From: ZC4RG20 sp036381515
GTDB taxonomy: Bacteria > Pseudomonadota > Gammaproteobacteria > Steroidobacterales > Rariloculaceae
Length of the DNA: 64,000 nucleotides
Reading direction: 5' to 3'
Assembly (NCBI GenBank): GCA_036381515.1
Contig: DASVCR010000072.1
Location: 62,001 to 126,000 of the forward strand
In this document: in pieces, positions 15,176-23,235 of the stretch
How positions within the stretch are numbered: position 1 is the stretch's first letter
Layout: each line of letters starts with the position of its first letter
Program-made: the position numbers and the translations under genes
The notes under the pieces: model-generated
The model's input: only the letters and a program-made list of their open reading frames with translations
Databases searched by the model: none
What the model was told of the DNA's origin: nothing

Positions 15176-16384
15176 TCAGATATCGAGCACGGAGCGATCG
15201 AGCTCCGCGAGGCGCGTCCTCCCCGCCATCGCCATCGCCGCCCTGAGTTCACGGCCGAGGTTGTCGAGCATCGCCTCGACCGAGCGGCGGCCGCCCGCGG
15301 CGAGCGCGTACGCCCACGCGCGCCCGAGCAGCACGGCGTCCGCGCCGAGCGCGAGCATCCTGAGCACGTCGAGCCCGGTGCGGACGCCGCCGTCGACGAG
15401 GACGGTGAGGCGGCCGTCGACCGCGTCGACGATCCCGGGCAGCGCCCGCACGGTCGAGCGCACGCCGTCGGCCTGCCGGCCGCCGTGGTTCGAGACGACG
15501 ATCCCGTCCGCGCCGAGCGCGACGGCCTCCCGCGCATCGTCCGGATCGAGAATGCCCTTGATCAGCAGCGGACCCTTCCACTTCGCGCGGATCCACTCGA
15601 GATCCTTCCACGTGACCGACGGGTCGAAGTTGCGTCCCATCCAGCCGATGTAATCCTCGAGGCCGCTGTGCTTGCCGAGGACCGGGAGCAGGTTGCCGAG
15701 CGAATGCGGCCGGCCGCGCAGGCCGACGTCCCACGCCCAGCGCGGCTTGCCGAGCGCCTGCAGGACCCGCCGCGCGGCGCCGGTCAAGCCGGGCTGCCCG
15801 GCGAGCCCGGACTTGTAGTCGCGATAGCGGATGCCCGGCAGCGGCATGTCGACCGTGAACAGCATCGCGGTGCATTGGGCGGCGATCGCGCGGTCGATCA
15901 GGTCGTGCATGAACGCGCGGTCGCGGATCACGTAGAGCTGGAACCAGATCGGCTCGCGGACCGCGTTGCGGACCTCCTCGAGGCTGCAGATCGACACCGT
16001 CGAAAGACAGAAGGGCACGTTCGCGGTCTCGGCCGCCTGCGCGGCCTGCAGCTCGCCGCGGCGCGCGAACATGCCCGAGATGCCGATCGGGCCGAGGCCG
16101 ACCGGCAGCGACCAGCGGCGGCCGAACAGCGTCTTCGTCGTATCGATGTCGGCGACGTTGTTGAGCACGCGCTGCCGCAGCTCGATGCCGGCGAGGTCCT
16201 CGACGTTGCGGCGCAGCGTGTGCTCCGAGAAAGAGCCGCCGACGAGGTACTCGGCGAGGAAGCGGGGCAGCCGCCGCACCGCCTCGCGCGCGATGTCGTC
16301 GGACGAGCGGAGCCTCGCCGCGCTCTTCGCCGTCGCGGCGCCCCGCGCGTCGCCGTTCCTGATGTCGTCGATCGTTACGCTCAT
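15176..16384 (-). CDS. lldD: FMN-dependent L-lactate dehydrogenase / alpha-hydroxy-acid oxidase
   Basis: A 402-residue TIM-barrel flavoenzyme. Motifs in order: SLPVGLGPIGISGMFARRGE (FMN pocket), LPGIRYRDYKSGL, PLLIKGILDPDDA (Lys near FMN N1), SNHGGRQADG with the catalytic His and the substrate-binding Arg, and DGGVRTGLDVLRMLALGADAVLLGR for FMN phosphate. It oxidises L-lactate or a related 2-hydroxy acid to the keto acid and passes electrons to the quinone pool. The exact substrate within the family is uncertain. It is divergent from an ArsR-type regulator, with an operator-like repeat in the gap. Confidence 0.85.
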   Translation of the reverse strand: MSVTIDDIRNGDARGAATAKSAARLRSSDDIAREAVRRLPRFLAEYLVGGSFSEHTLRRNVEDLAGIELRQRVLNNVADIDTTKTLFGRRWSLPVGLGPIGISGMFARRGELQAAQAAETANVPFCLSTVSICSLEEVRNAVREPIWFQLYVIRDRAFMHDLIDRAIAAQCTAMLFTVDMPLPGIRYRDYKSGLAGQPGLTGAARRVLQALGKPRWAWDVGLRGRPHSLGNLLPVLGKHSGLEDYIGWMGRNFDPSVTWKDLEWIRAKWKGPLLIKGILDPDDAREAVALGADGIVVSNHGGRQADGVRSTVRALPGIVDAVDGRLTVLVDGGVRTGLDVLRMLALGADAVLLGRAWAYALAAGGRRSVEAMLDNLGRELRAAMAMAGRTRLAELDRSVLDI

Positions 16385-16459
16385 CGGCCGTGTCCGTCCG
16401 TCGTTCGAGACTGGTATTCGCCCCTACATGCTAACGGGTTGACGGCGCCGGTGCTTTCC

Positions 16460-16491
16460 ATAACCATTCGGTTATTGAACAAGACGGTTAT
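16460..16491. promoter_or_regulatory. candidate ArsR-family operator
   Basis: ATAACCATTCGGTTAT (16460-16475) is an inverted repeat with 6-bp arms and a 4-bp spacer. A third half-site GGTTAT follows at 16486-16491, 10 bp before the regulator start. The pattern of a short inverted repeat abutting the gene suits autorepression by the ArsR-type protein and could also affect the divergent lactate dehydrogenase gene. Confidence 0.5.
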
Positions 16492-16501
16492 GAAATAGCG
16501 A

Positions 16502-16921
16502 ATGTCGATGAACGCGTCCGACCGGCTCAGCGCCACGTTCCTGGCCCTCGCGGACCCGACGCGCCGCGCGATCCTCGCCCGGCTCGCCGAAGGCGAAGCG
16601 TCGGTCGCGGAGCTCGCCGAGCCGTTCTCGATCAGCCAGCCGGCGATCTCGAAGCATCTTCGCGTGCTCGAGCGGGCCGGGCTCGTCTCCGTCGGACAAA
16701 ACGGCCAGCGCCGGCCGCGCCGCATCGAAGCGGCGCCGCTCGCCGAGGCGAGCGCGTGGCTCGAGCGGTATCGGCAGATCTGGGAGGCGAACTTCGCGCG
16801 TCTCGACGCGCTGCTCGACGAGCTGCAGCAAAGGCCGGCGGACGCCGGCGTACCGAATGCATCGGCAGAGGGCGGGGCGAAACCCGCCGGGCGCCGAAGG
16901 ACGAGGAAGGGGCGGCGGTGA
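16502..16921 (+). CDS. ArsR/SmtB-family winged-helix repressor
   Basis: A 139-residue protein with the ArsR winged helix at about residues 8-90: LADPTRRAILARLAEGEASVAEL, recognition helix SQPAISKHLRVLERAGLV and the wing SVGQNGQRRPRRIEAAPL. There is no ELCVCDL-type metal-binding cysteine pair, so it is not an arsenic sensor; it resembles the SdpR-like subgroup often paired with AHSA1/SRPBCC genes. The C-terminal 35 residues are basic and probably disordered. The next gene starts 47 bp downstream and encodes such an SRPBCC protein. Confidence 0.9.
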   Translation: MSMNASDRLSATFLALADPTRRAILARLAEGEASVAELAEPFSISQPAISKHLRVLERAGLVSVGQNGQRRPRRIEAAPLAEASAWLERYRQIWEANFARLDALLDELQQRPADAGVPNASAEGGAKPAGRRRTRKGRR

Positions 16922-16968
16922 CGTTTCACCGCGGCCGTGCACGAGCAAACGTCGATCGGGAGAAAGCG

Positions 16969-17481
16969 ATGTCCGAAAGTTCGAAGGCGCAGGTGATCCT
17001 GCCGAGCGATCACGAGGTGAAGGTCGTCCGCACGTTCAACGCGCCGGCGGAGCTCGTCTACAAGGCGTACACGACGCCCGAGCTGATGCAGCGGTGGATG
17101 CTCGGGCCGCCCGGGTGGACGATGCCGGTGTGCGAGATGGACGTGCGCGTCGGCGGCCGCTATCGCTGGCGCTGGCGCGGCATCGAGGACGGCAAGGAGT
17201 TCGGGTTCCACGGCGAGTTTCGCGTCGTCGAGCCGAATCGCCGGCTCGTGCAGACGGAGTACTTCGATCCCGGCGACGTCGGCGGCGACATGGGCAACGG
17301 CGCGCTGATCACGATCGAGTTCAGCGAGCGCGACGGCAGGACGACCGTCTCGACGCTGATGGACTACTACACGAAGGAAGCGCGCGACGCCGCGATGTCG
17401 ACCGGCATGACGGACGGCATGGAGCTCACGTATCAGCGGCTCGAGGAGTTGCTTCCCGAGCTCGGCGCGGCCGCGGCGTAA
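16969..17481 (+). CDS. SRPBCC/AHSA1-domain protein
   Basis: A 170-residue START-like protein. The start at 16969 (MSESSKAQ) follows a GGGAGAAAG ribosome-binding sequence; the frame is open upstream, overlapping the ArsR gene, but that part is not homology-like. Typical AHSA1 features are VVRTFNAPAELVYKAYTTPELMQRWM, VGGRYRWRW, FHGEFRVVEPNRRLVQTEYF and a C-terminal GMELTYQRLEELL. The fold binds hydrophobic ligands. Pairing with an ArsR regulator is common and implies co-regulation; the ligand is unknown. Confidence 0.88.
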   Translation: MSESSKAQVILPSDHEVKVVRTFNAPAELVYKAYTTPELMQRWMLGPPGWTMPVCEMDVRVGGRYRWRWRGIEDGKEFGFHGEFRVVEPNRRLVQTEYFDPGDVGGDMGNGALITIEFSERDGRTTVSTLMDYYTKEARDAAMSTGMTDGMELTYQRLEELLPELGAAAA

Positions 17482-17591
17482 CGCGGGCGCGGCTGGCGGC
17501 GGAGACCGCGGCGTGGCGCGCTGCCGCCGTTCGAAACGCGTCGTCGTGCGATGGCCGGAGGCGCGGCGGCGCTCGAGTCGGCGCGGAGCGC

Positions 17592-18068
17592 TCAGCGGCG
17601 CGCGGCGCCGCGGACCTCGAGCTCGACGACCCGCGGCTCGAGCCGGTCCGCGGCAATCTCGAGCAGCGCGAGCGCGACCGGCAGCTTGAAGCGGCGCGGG
17701 CCCGCGCTGCCGGGGTTGAGATAAAGGACGCCGTCCCTTTCGCGCACGCCGGGCTTGTGGGAGTGGCCCGCGATGACGACGTCGATGCCGGCCGCGCGCG
17801 GATCGAGATCGAGCGCGTTGACGTCGTGGATCACGTAGAGCCAGCGGCCTTCGATCTCGAGCATTGCGGTGTCGGGCAGATCGGTCGCCCATTTGTCGAC
17901 GTTGCCGCGGACGGCGGTCACCGGGGCGATCGCGTCGAGCGCGTGCAGGACCGCCGGGTCGCCGATGTCCCCGGCGTGCACGATCGCGTCGCAGCCCTCG
18001 AGCGCGGCCGCGGCCTCGGGCCGCAGCAGCCCGTGCGTATCCGAGATGACGCCGACGATCGTCGTCAT
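17592..18068 (-). CDS. YfcE/MJ0936-family metallophosphoesterase
   Basis: A 158-residue calcineurin-like phosphodiesterase. The dinuclear metal ligands are visible in order: SDTHG (about residues 9-13), HAGDIGD (31-37), GNVD (54-57), a single His in VIHDVNAL and GHSHK (about 99-103). Small members of this family hydrolyse phosphodiesters with Mn2+; the physiological substrate is unknown. It converges with the AHSA1 gene. The 151 bp upstream of its start hold no other gene. Confidence 0.88.
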   Translation of the reverse strand: MTTIVGVISDTHGLLRPEAAAALEGCDAIVHAGDIGDPAVLHALDAIAPVTAVRGNVDKWATDLPDTAMLEIEGRWLYVIHDVNALDLDPRAAGIDVVIAGHSHKPGVRERDGVLYLNPGSAGPRRFKLPVALALLEIAADRLEPRVVELEVRGAARR

Positions 18069-18219
18069 CGGCAGCGTTCTCCGTCGAGCACGCGCTCGAG
18101 CACGTTGCGCGTCACGCAGCCCCCTCGACTCGCGTCGCAGCGCGGCGACGCGCCGCCGTCGCCGCGCGTTCGGCGGCGCGACGCACGTTGCAACCCGGAT
18201 CGGCCGGGCGCGGGAGCCG

Positions 18220-18657
18220 TCAGGACCCGAAGCGGACGTTCCCCGCGTAGTTCACCATCCAGCGCACGCCGAATCGGTCGACGCAGCTCCCGTACTTCTC
18301 GGCCCATTCGGTCCGCTGCAGCGGCATCTCGACCTTGCCGCCCGCCGCGAGTCCGCCGAAGACGCGCTCGGCCTCCTCGGCGCTGTCCGGGGTCAGTGAA
18401 ATGTAGCAGTTGCTGCCGACGACGTGGGATCCGCTTTGCGAGGCCGGGATGTCGCTCGCCATCAGCATCGTGTCGCCGAGCGCGAGCGCGATGTGCGCGA
18501 TGCGGTCGAGATCGCTCCCGGCCACGCCGGCGGCTTCGCCGCCGAAGTCCCTGAAGCGCAGAACCATCGGGAATTCTCCGCCGAACACGGATTTGTAGTA
18601 GTTGAATGCCTCTTCGGCGTTGCCGTCGAAGTTCAGATACGGGTGGGCTGCTTTCAC
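18220..18657 (-). CDS. PhnB/VOC-like protein (glyoxalase fold)
   Basis: A 145-residue protein of the PhnB group of the vicinal oxygen chelate superfamily: HPYLNFDGNAEEAFNYYKSVFGGEF, then ALGDTMLMASDIPAS and the C-terminal EKYGSCVDRFGVRWMVNY. The start is taken as GTG 18657 because AGGAGG lies 6 bases upstream and because VKAAHPYLNF is where the family begins; the frame is open further upstream but there it is a shadow of the GH15 gene. The function is unknown. It follows the GH15 gene by 14 bp on the same strand. Confidence 0.85.
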   Translation of the reverse strand: MKAAHPYLNFDGNAEEAFNYYKSVFGGEFPMVLRFRDFGGEAAGVAGSDLDRIAHIALALGDTMLMASDIPASQSGSHVVGSNCYISLTPDSAEEAERVFGGLAAGGKVEMPLQRTEWAEKYGSCVDRFGVRWMVNYAGNVRFGS

Positions 18658-18671
18658 GAGAGTCCTCCTGA

Positions 18672-20648
18672 TCACACAGCACGGCCGCGGGTCGGCCGAG
18701 ACAACCGTGGTCGATCGGGGGCGCCTCCGATCGACAGCCGACGCGAGGAATCGGCCGGCGGGCCGATCGTCCGGGCTCGCGCGCCTTCGGCGGACGCCGC
18801 TCGTTGAGCGGTCGGCGCCGTCCGCTCCGCCCGCTGCAGCGCCGGGCCGCGCGCCGCGATCAGATTGAACGCGGTGTTCACGAGCCCGACGTGCGAGAAG
18901 CCCTGCGGGAAGTTGCCGAGCAGGCGCCGCGCGGCGGGATCGTATTCCTCCGCGAGGAGGCCGAGGTCGTTGCGCACGTCGAGCAGGCGTTGGAACACCG
19001 CCTTCGCGTCCTCGACGCGGCCGAGCAGCGCATACGCGTCTGCGAGCCAGAACGAGCACGCGAGGAACGCGCCTTCCTTGCCGCTCAGGCCGTCGTCGAC
19101 CTCGTCCGTCGCGTAGCGGAGCACGAAGCCGTCGTCGACGAGCTCTCGCTCGATCGCGGCGACGGTCGCGACGAAGCGCGGATCGTCCGCGGGCAGGAAG
19201 CCGACCTGCGGGATCAGGAGCAGTGCGGCATCGAGCGCGCGGCCGCCGTAGTGCTGCACGAACGAGCGGCGCCGCGCGTCGTAGCCGTTCGCGAGGATGT
19301 CCGCACGGATCTCGTCGCGCACCGCCCGCCAGTGGTCGACTGGGCCCCCGCGTCCGAGCCGCTCGCACGACTTCACCGCGCGATCGAACGCGACCCAGCA
19401 CATCAGCCGCGAGTGCGTGAACGCACGGGGCGGGCCGCGAACCTCCCAGATGCCGTGATCGGGCTCGCGCCAGACCTCCTCGACGTGCCGAAGCAGGACC
19501 TGCTGCACGCGCCACGCCTCGTCGAGCGGCGCGAGCTTCGCCTCGCTCGCCGCGTAAAGCGCATCGATCAGCTCGCCGTAGACGTCGAGCTGGCGCTGCT
19601 CCGCGGCCTTGTTGCCGACGCGCACGGGGCGGCTCCCGGCATAGCCCGGCAGCCACGGCACGACGTTCTCCGGCAGCCAGCGCTCGCCGCAGATGCCGAA
19701 CATGATGTGCAGCTGCTCGGGCGCACCGGCCGCGGTGCGCAGCAGCCACCGCCTCCAGGCCTCGGCCTCTTCGCGATAGCCCGCGTTCAGCAGCGCGTAG
19801 AGCGTCAGCGTCGAGTCGCGGATCCAGCAATAGCGATAGTCCCAGTTGCGCTCCCCGCCGAGCGTCTCCGGCAGCGACGTCGTCGGTGCCGCGACGACGC
19901 CGCCGGTCGGCTCGAACGTGAGGAGCTTCAGCGTGATCAGCGAGCGGATCACGGCCTCGCGCCAGCCGGGCTCTTCGCAAGCGAACAGGCAGCGCTTCGA
20001 CCATTCGCGCCACGCCGAGATCGTCGACTCGAGGCTCTCCTGATGGTCCGGGACGAAATGCGGCGCGCGATGGGATGCGTGATACGACAGCTTGAACGGC
20101 ACGCTCTCGCCCTCGCGGACCGTGAACGACGCGAACGTCCTGCGGTCCCGCCCGACGAGCGGCACTTGCGTGTGCAGCTCGACCGCGTCGGGACCCGCGA
20201 CGGCGCTCAGCCCGTAGTCGCGCCGCCGCACCCAGGGCACGGCCTGCCCGTAGTTGAAGCGCAGCACGAGCTCCATGCCGAGCGCCATCTCGCCGCGCAG
20301 CCCGCGCACGATCCGGACGACGTCGACCTTACCCTCGTCCTCGGTGAGCGGCATGAAATCGGTGAGCGTCGCGGCGCCCGCACCGTTCTCGAAGCGGGTC
20401 TCGAGCACGGCGGTGTCCGGGAGGTAGCGGCGCGACACGCGGGCGCGCTCGTCCCGCGGCGCGATGCGCCAGCGGCCGTGCTCGGGACCGCCGAGGAGCG
20501 CGGCGAAGCACGCCGGGGAATCGAAGTGCGGCAGGCACAGCCAGTCGATCGAGCCGTCGCGCGCGACGAGGGCGGCGGACACCCTGTTGCCGATCAGCCC
20601 GTAGTCCTCGAGCGGTTTCGAGCGATGCGTGTCGTCCGATCGAGCCAT
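18672..20648 (-). CDS. glycoside hydrolase family 15 protein (glucoamylase/trehalase-like)
   Basis: A 658-residue cytosolic GH15 protein without a signal peptide. The N-terminal super-beta-sandwich starts LEDYGLIGNRVSAALVARDGSIDWLC. The (alpha/alpha)6 catalytic barrel carries NWDYRYCWIRDSTLTLYALL at about residues 260-280 and, near the C-terminus, EEYDPAARRLLGNFPQGFSHVGL, where the catalytic acidic residue pair is expected. Relatives hydrolyse alpha-glucans or trehalose; which one applies is not readable here. The last 40 residues are basic and Arg-rich and run past the usual family end, close to the PhnB-like gene. Confidence 0.88.
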   Translation of the reverse strand: MARSDDTHRSKPLEDYGLIGNRVSAALVARDGSIDWLCLPHFDSPACFAALLGGPEHGRWRIAPRDERARVSRRYLPDTAVLETRFENGAGAATLTDFMPLTEDEGKVDVVRIVRGLRGEMALGMELVLRFNYGQAVPWVRRRDYGLSAVAGPDAVELHTQVPLVGRDRRTFASFTVREGESVPFKLSYHASHRAPHFVPDHQESLESTISAWREWSKRCLFACEEPGWREAVIRSLITLKLLTFEPTGGVVAAPTTSLPETLGGERNWDYRYCWIRDSTLTLYALLNAGYREEAEAWRRWLLRTAAGAPEQLHIMFGICGERWLPENVVPWLPGYAGSRPVRVGNKAAEQRQLDVYGELIDALYAASEAKLAPLDEAWRVQQVLLRHVEEVWREPDHGIWEVRGPPRAFTHSRLMCWVAFDRAVKSCERLGRGGPVDHWRAVRDEIRADILANGYDARRRSFVQHYGGRALDAALLLIPQVGFLPADDPRFVATVAAIERELVDDGFVLRYATDEVDDGLSGKEGAFLACSFWLADAYALLGRVEDAKAVFQRLLDVRNDLGLLAEEYDPAARRLLGNFPQGFSHVGLVNTAFNLIAARGPALQRAERTAPTAQRAASAEGARARTIGPPADSSRRLSIGGAPDRPRLSRPTRGRAV

Positions 20649-21003
20649 GTCCGCCCCCGGGAATCGAGAGCCTCGCCGGTGCCGCAGCGCTCGCGACTTG
20701 CCGCGTCGATCGTCGGCTCCGGTTCATCCCATCGTCGGGGGCCGCGGGTGTCAATCGGGGGGCTTACTCGCGGTTGCCGCGGCGCGGCGAGCGCGGGACG
20801 GCGCTTCGCTCGGCGAGCGCGCGGCGCTTCGCGCGGCGGGCGCGGAGCGGTGCTTCGCGAGGCGCATCGCGGGACGTCGCGGTTCGCGGTGCTCCGCACG
20901 TCACCGCGACGCGGGCCGCAGGATTGGCTTCGGGCTCGTATGCAGGCCGACGGAATGCGACCATTGCCGTTCGGATTCGACCGAGCGCAGTTCGAAGCAA
21001 GGA
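20649..21003. other. 355-bp gap between GH15 and xthA: no gene recognised
   Basis: The region between two divergent genes contains a GC-rich stretch (about 20775-20870) in which GGCGCTTCGC-like 10-mers recur with variations. Open frames crossing it have Arg/Ser/Ala-rich translations typical of non-coding high-GC DNA. No promoter of recognisable consensus was seen. It must hold the promoters of both flanking genes. Confidence 0.6.
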
Positions 21004-21777
21004 ATGAAGATCGCCACGTTCAACGTCAACGGTATCGCGAGCCGGCTGCCGCGGCTTCTCGAGTGGCTCGAGAAGGAGGCGCCGGACATCGCGTGTCTGC
21101 AGGAGCTCAAGGCGCCCGACGAGGCGTTTCCGATCATGCCGATCAAGGCGCTCGGCTACGGCGCGGTCTGGCACGGCCAGCGCTCGTGGAACGGTGTCGC
21201 GATCCTCGCGAAGGACGAGGATCCGGTCGAGATCCGGCGAGGCTTGCCGGGCGACCCGGACGACACGCACAGCCGCTACATCGAGGCGAGGGCCAAGGGC
21301 ATCATCGTCGCATCGCTGTACCTGCCGAACGGCAATCCGCAGCCGGGGCCGAAGTTCGACTACAAGCTCGCGTGGTTCGAGCGGCTCATCGAGCACGCGA
21401 AGACGCTCTACGACTGCGGCGAGCCCGTCGTGCTCGCCGGCGACTACAACGTCGTGCCGACGGACGACGACATCTACAGCACGAAAGGCTGGGAAAAGGA
21501 CGCGCTGCTGCAGCCCGAGACGCGCGCCGCGTACGAGCGGCTGCTCGCGCAGGGGTGGGTCGACGCGCTGCGCGCGATCCATCCGAACGAGCGGATTTAC
21601 ACGTTCTGGGACTACTTCCGCAATCACTGGAAGCGGAACGCGGGATTGCGCATCGATCACCTGCTGTTGAACCGCGAGCTCGCTCCGCGCCTCGTCGATG
21701 CGAACGTCGATCGCTGGGTTCGCGGGCAGCCGAAGCCGAGCGATCACGCGCCGACCTGGGTCTCGATCGCCGACTAG
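21004..21777 (+). CDS. xthA: exodeoxyribonuclease III
   Basis: A 257-residue Exo III-type endonuclease/exonuclease/phosphatase enzyme, close to the usual 260-270. Metal- and DNA-binding motifs are in order: ATFNVNGIASRL (Asn near residue 7), CLQELKAPDE (catalytic Glu), SLYLPNGNP, LAGDYNVVPTDDD (Asp/Asn pair), FWDYF and the C-terminal LRIDHLLLNREL with PSDHAP (catalytic Asp-His). It removes 3'-blocking groups and cuts at abasic sites in base-excision repair. The ATG at 21004 is preceded by AGCAAGGA; an upstream in-frame ATG gives only shadow sequence. Confidence 0.95.
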   Translation: MKIATFNVNGIASRLPRLLEWLEKEAPDIACLQELKAPDEAFPIMPIKALGYGAVWHGQRSWNGVAILAKDEDPVEIRRGLPGDPDDTHSRYIEARAKGIIVASLYLPNGNPQPGPKFDYKLAWFERLIEHAKTLYDCGEPVVLAGDYNVVPTDDDIYSTKGWEKDALLQPETRAAYERLLAQGWVDALRAIHPNERIYTFWDYFRNHWKRNAGLRIDHLLLNRELAPRLVDANVDRWVRGQPKPSDHAPTWVSIAD

Positions 21778-21842
21778 CTGCGCTCGCCGTCGTTACTCGC
21801 GGCCGCGTCATCGACGTCGGACTAGCGTCGGTCGTGGTCGGG

Positions 21843-21950
21843 CGTTGCGTGATATGGGCGTCTTGGGGGCCGCCGCAAGCACATCCGTGTGGGCTGCGGG
21901 CTCGCCGTCCATGGCTCGCACGCTCCCCAAGACGCCCATATCACGCAACG
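21843..21950. repeat. perfect 26-bp inverted repeat with 56-bp spacer
   Basis: The arm 21843-21868 (beginning CGTTGCGTGATATGGGCGTC) is exactly complementary to 21925-21950. The 56-bp spacer contains no gene. It lies 65 bp after xthA, between two rightward genes, in the 365-bp gap 21778-22142. It could be a strong factor-independent hairpin, a miniature transposable or REP/BIME-like element, or a recombination site; no T run follows the arm. Confidence 0.85.
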
Positions 21951-22142
21951 TCCTCCTTCGGCGCAGCGGAGCGTTCCTGACCACGTGCGCACGCCGCGGC
22001 ACGAGTGAATGGGATGCCGCAGGCTCTCGGTGCTCTGCTGCGGCTCTCGGTGTTCTACCGAATTGACGCCTGCAAGTGGCGAGGCAGACGATCCCGGGTT
22101 CGCGACAAATGCGAACGAACCTTTCAATCGGGGGAGCTTTCG

Positions 22143-22718
22143 ATGAGCCAGCTGAAGAGGCGTCAGTTCCTGAAGGGGATCGGCATGGGCTCCGCGGGGA
22201 TCGCGGCGGGCGCGGTCCCCGGATCGTTCCCGGCGGCGCAGAACATCGGTCGAGTGCACGAGCACGACCTTCTCGACGGTCCGCTCGCAACCGCGACCGT
22301 GAGCTTCGGCGCGTGGCCCGTGAACCGCACGGAGCCTCTCGACCGGATGGAAACGCCGGACGCTCCGATTGCTCCGAACGCGCACGTGCTCATTCCGAAC
22401 ACGGTGACGATCCGCGCGGGCGGCACCGTGAACTTCATCGTCGCGGGCTTTCACCAGATCGTCGTCTACGCGCCCGGAAAGAAGCCGAGCGACGTGAACA
22501 CGAGCATGCTGATACCGCTGCCTCCGCCGATTCCCCCCGAGGTCGCGCTGATCGACGATCCGGACGGGCGCGTCTACAGAGGCCTGAATCCTGCCGATCT
22601 GCCGCAGGACCGCGTCGAGGCCGTGCAATTCGACCGCCGCGGCCTTCACCTCGTCATCTGCGCCGTGAACGTGCACTTCGCGGACGACATGTTCGGGTGG
22701 GTCATGGTGCTGCCGTGA
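22143..22718 (+). CDS. Tat-exported cupredoxin-like copper protein
   Basis: A 191-residue protein. The start at 22143 has GGGGGAGC just upstream. The N-terminus KRRQFLKGIGMGSAGIAAG has the twin-arginine signal (RRxFLK plus a mild hydrophobic core), so export in folded form is likely. The mature part has a plastocyanin-like beta sandwich with a type 1 copper site: His in VNFIVAGFHQIVVYAPG and the C-terminal CAVNVHFADDMFGWVMVL, giving Cys, His and Met ligands. It probably transfers electrons in the periplasm. The partner is not identified; no oxidase or nitrite reductase lies next to it. Confidence 0.75.
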   Translation: MSQLKRRQFLKGIGMGSAGIAAGAVPGSFPAAQNIGRVHEHDLLDGPLATATVSFGAWPVNRTEPLDRMETPDAPIAPNAHVLIPNTVTIRAGGTVNFIVAGFHQIVVYAPGKKPSDVNTSMLIPLPPPIPPEVALIDDPDGRVYRGLNPADLPQDRVEAVQFDRRGLHLVICAVNVHFADDMFGWVMVLP

Positions 22719-22739
22719 GCCGGGCAGCCGCGGCGCTCC

Positions 22740-23027
22740 TCAGGCTGCGCGTCGCACGCCGATGCGGGCGATGACCTCGCGCGGCACGCGATAGAAGTCG
22801 AACACGAAGCTCGGGTTGCGGAGGCCGCACGCCTCCCGCTGCACGATGATCGACGTGACGAGCTCGGTCGCATCCCAGATGAGCTCCTCGCGCCGCGCGT
22901 CGTCGCCGCCTTCGCACGCGCGAAGCGCCGCAAGGGTCTTCTCGAGCTTCCGTCCCGTGCGTCCGAGAGTGCCTGCCTTTTCCTTCACGATCTCGTAAGA
23001 GAAGGGGTCGACCCATCCGCTGGTCAC
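22740..23027 (-). CDS. small conserved protein, DUF6665-like
   Basis: A 95-residue cytosolic protein. The start at GTG 23027 (VTSGWVDPFSYEIVKEK) follows GGAGGA by about 6 bases; the 120-residue longer version adds a poorly conserved head. Segments such as YEIVKEKAGTLGRTGRKLEKTLAALRA and IVQREACGLRNPSFVFDFYRVPREVIARIG resemble a family of short uncharacterised proteobacterial proteins that I know as DUF6665. The function is unknown. It converges with the cupredoxin gene and is divergent from the exported beta-propeller gene. Confidence 0.6.
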   Translation of the reverse strand: MTSGWVDPFSYEIVKEKAGTLGRTGRKLEKTLAALRACEGGDDARREELIWDATELVTSIIVQREACGLRNPSFVFDFYRVPREVIARIGVRRAA

Positions 23028-23235
23028 GGTGTTTCCTCCGTCGGGTCCAAGAAGCGCCGGCACCGTCACGTCGCCGGGTGCCGCCGCGCATGCTCGTAGC
23101 ATAGCGCGAGCGGTGGCGCGGACACGAGCGCGCGACGGGACCGGAGCAGGGCGTCACGATCTGGTCACGTGCGGGCGACTCGCATATAGTCGGACGGCGC
23201 CGGCCACCGCACGTTGGCGCTCGGAGACAACAACA

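Noticed and set aside
21843..21950. Integron attC site
   Set aside because: The ends do not match the RYYYAAC/GTTRRRY core sites and there is no integrase or cassette array.
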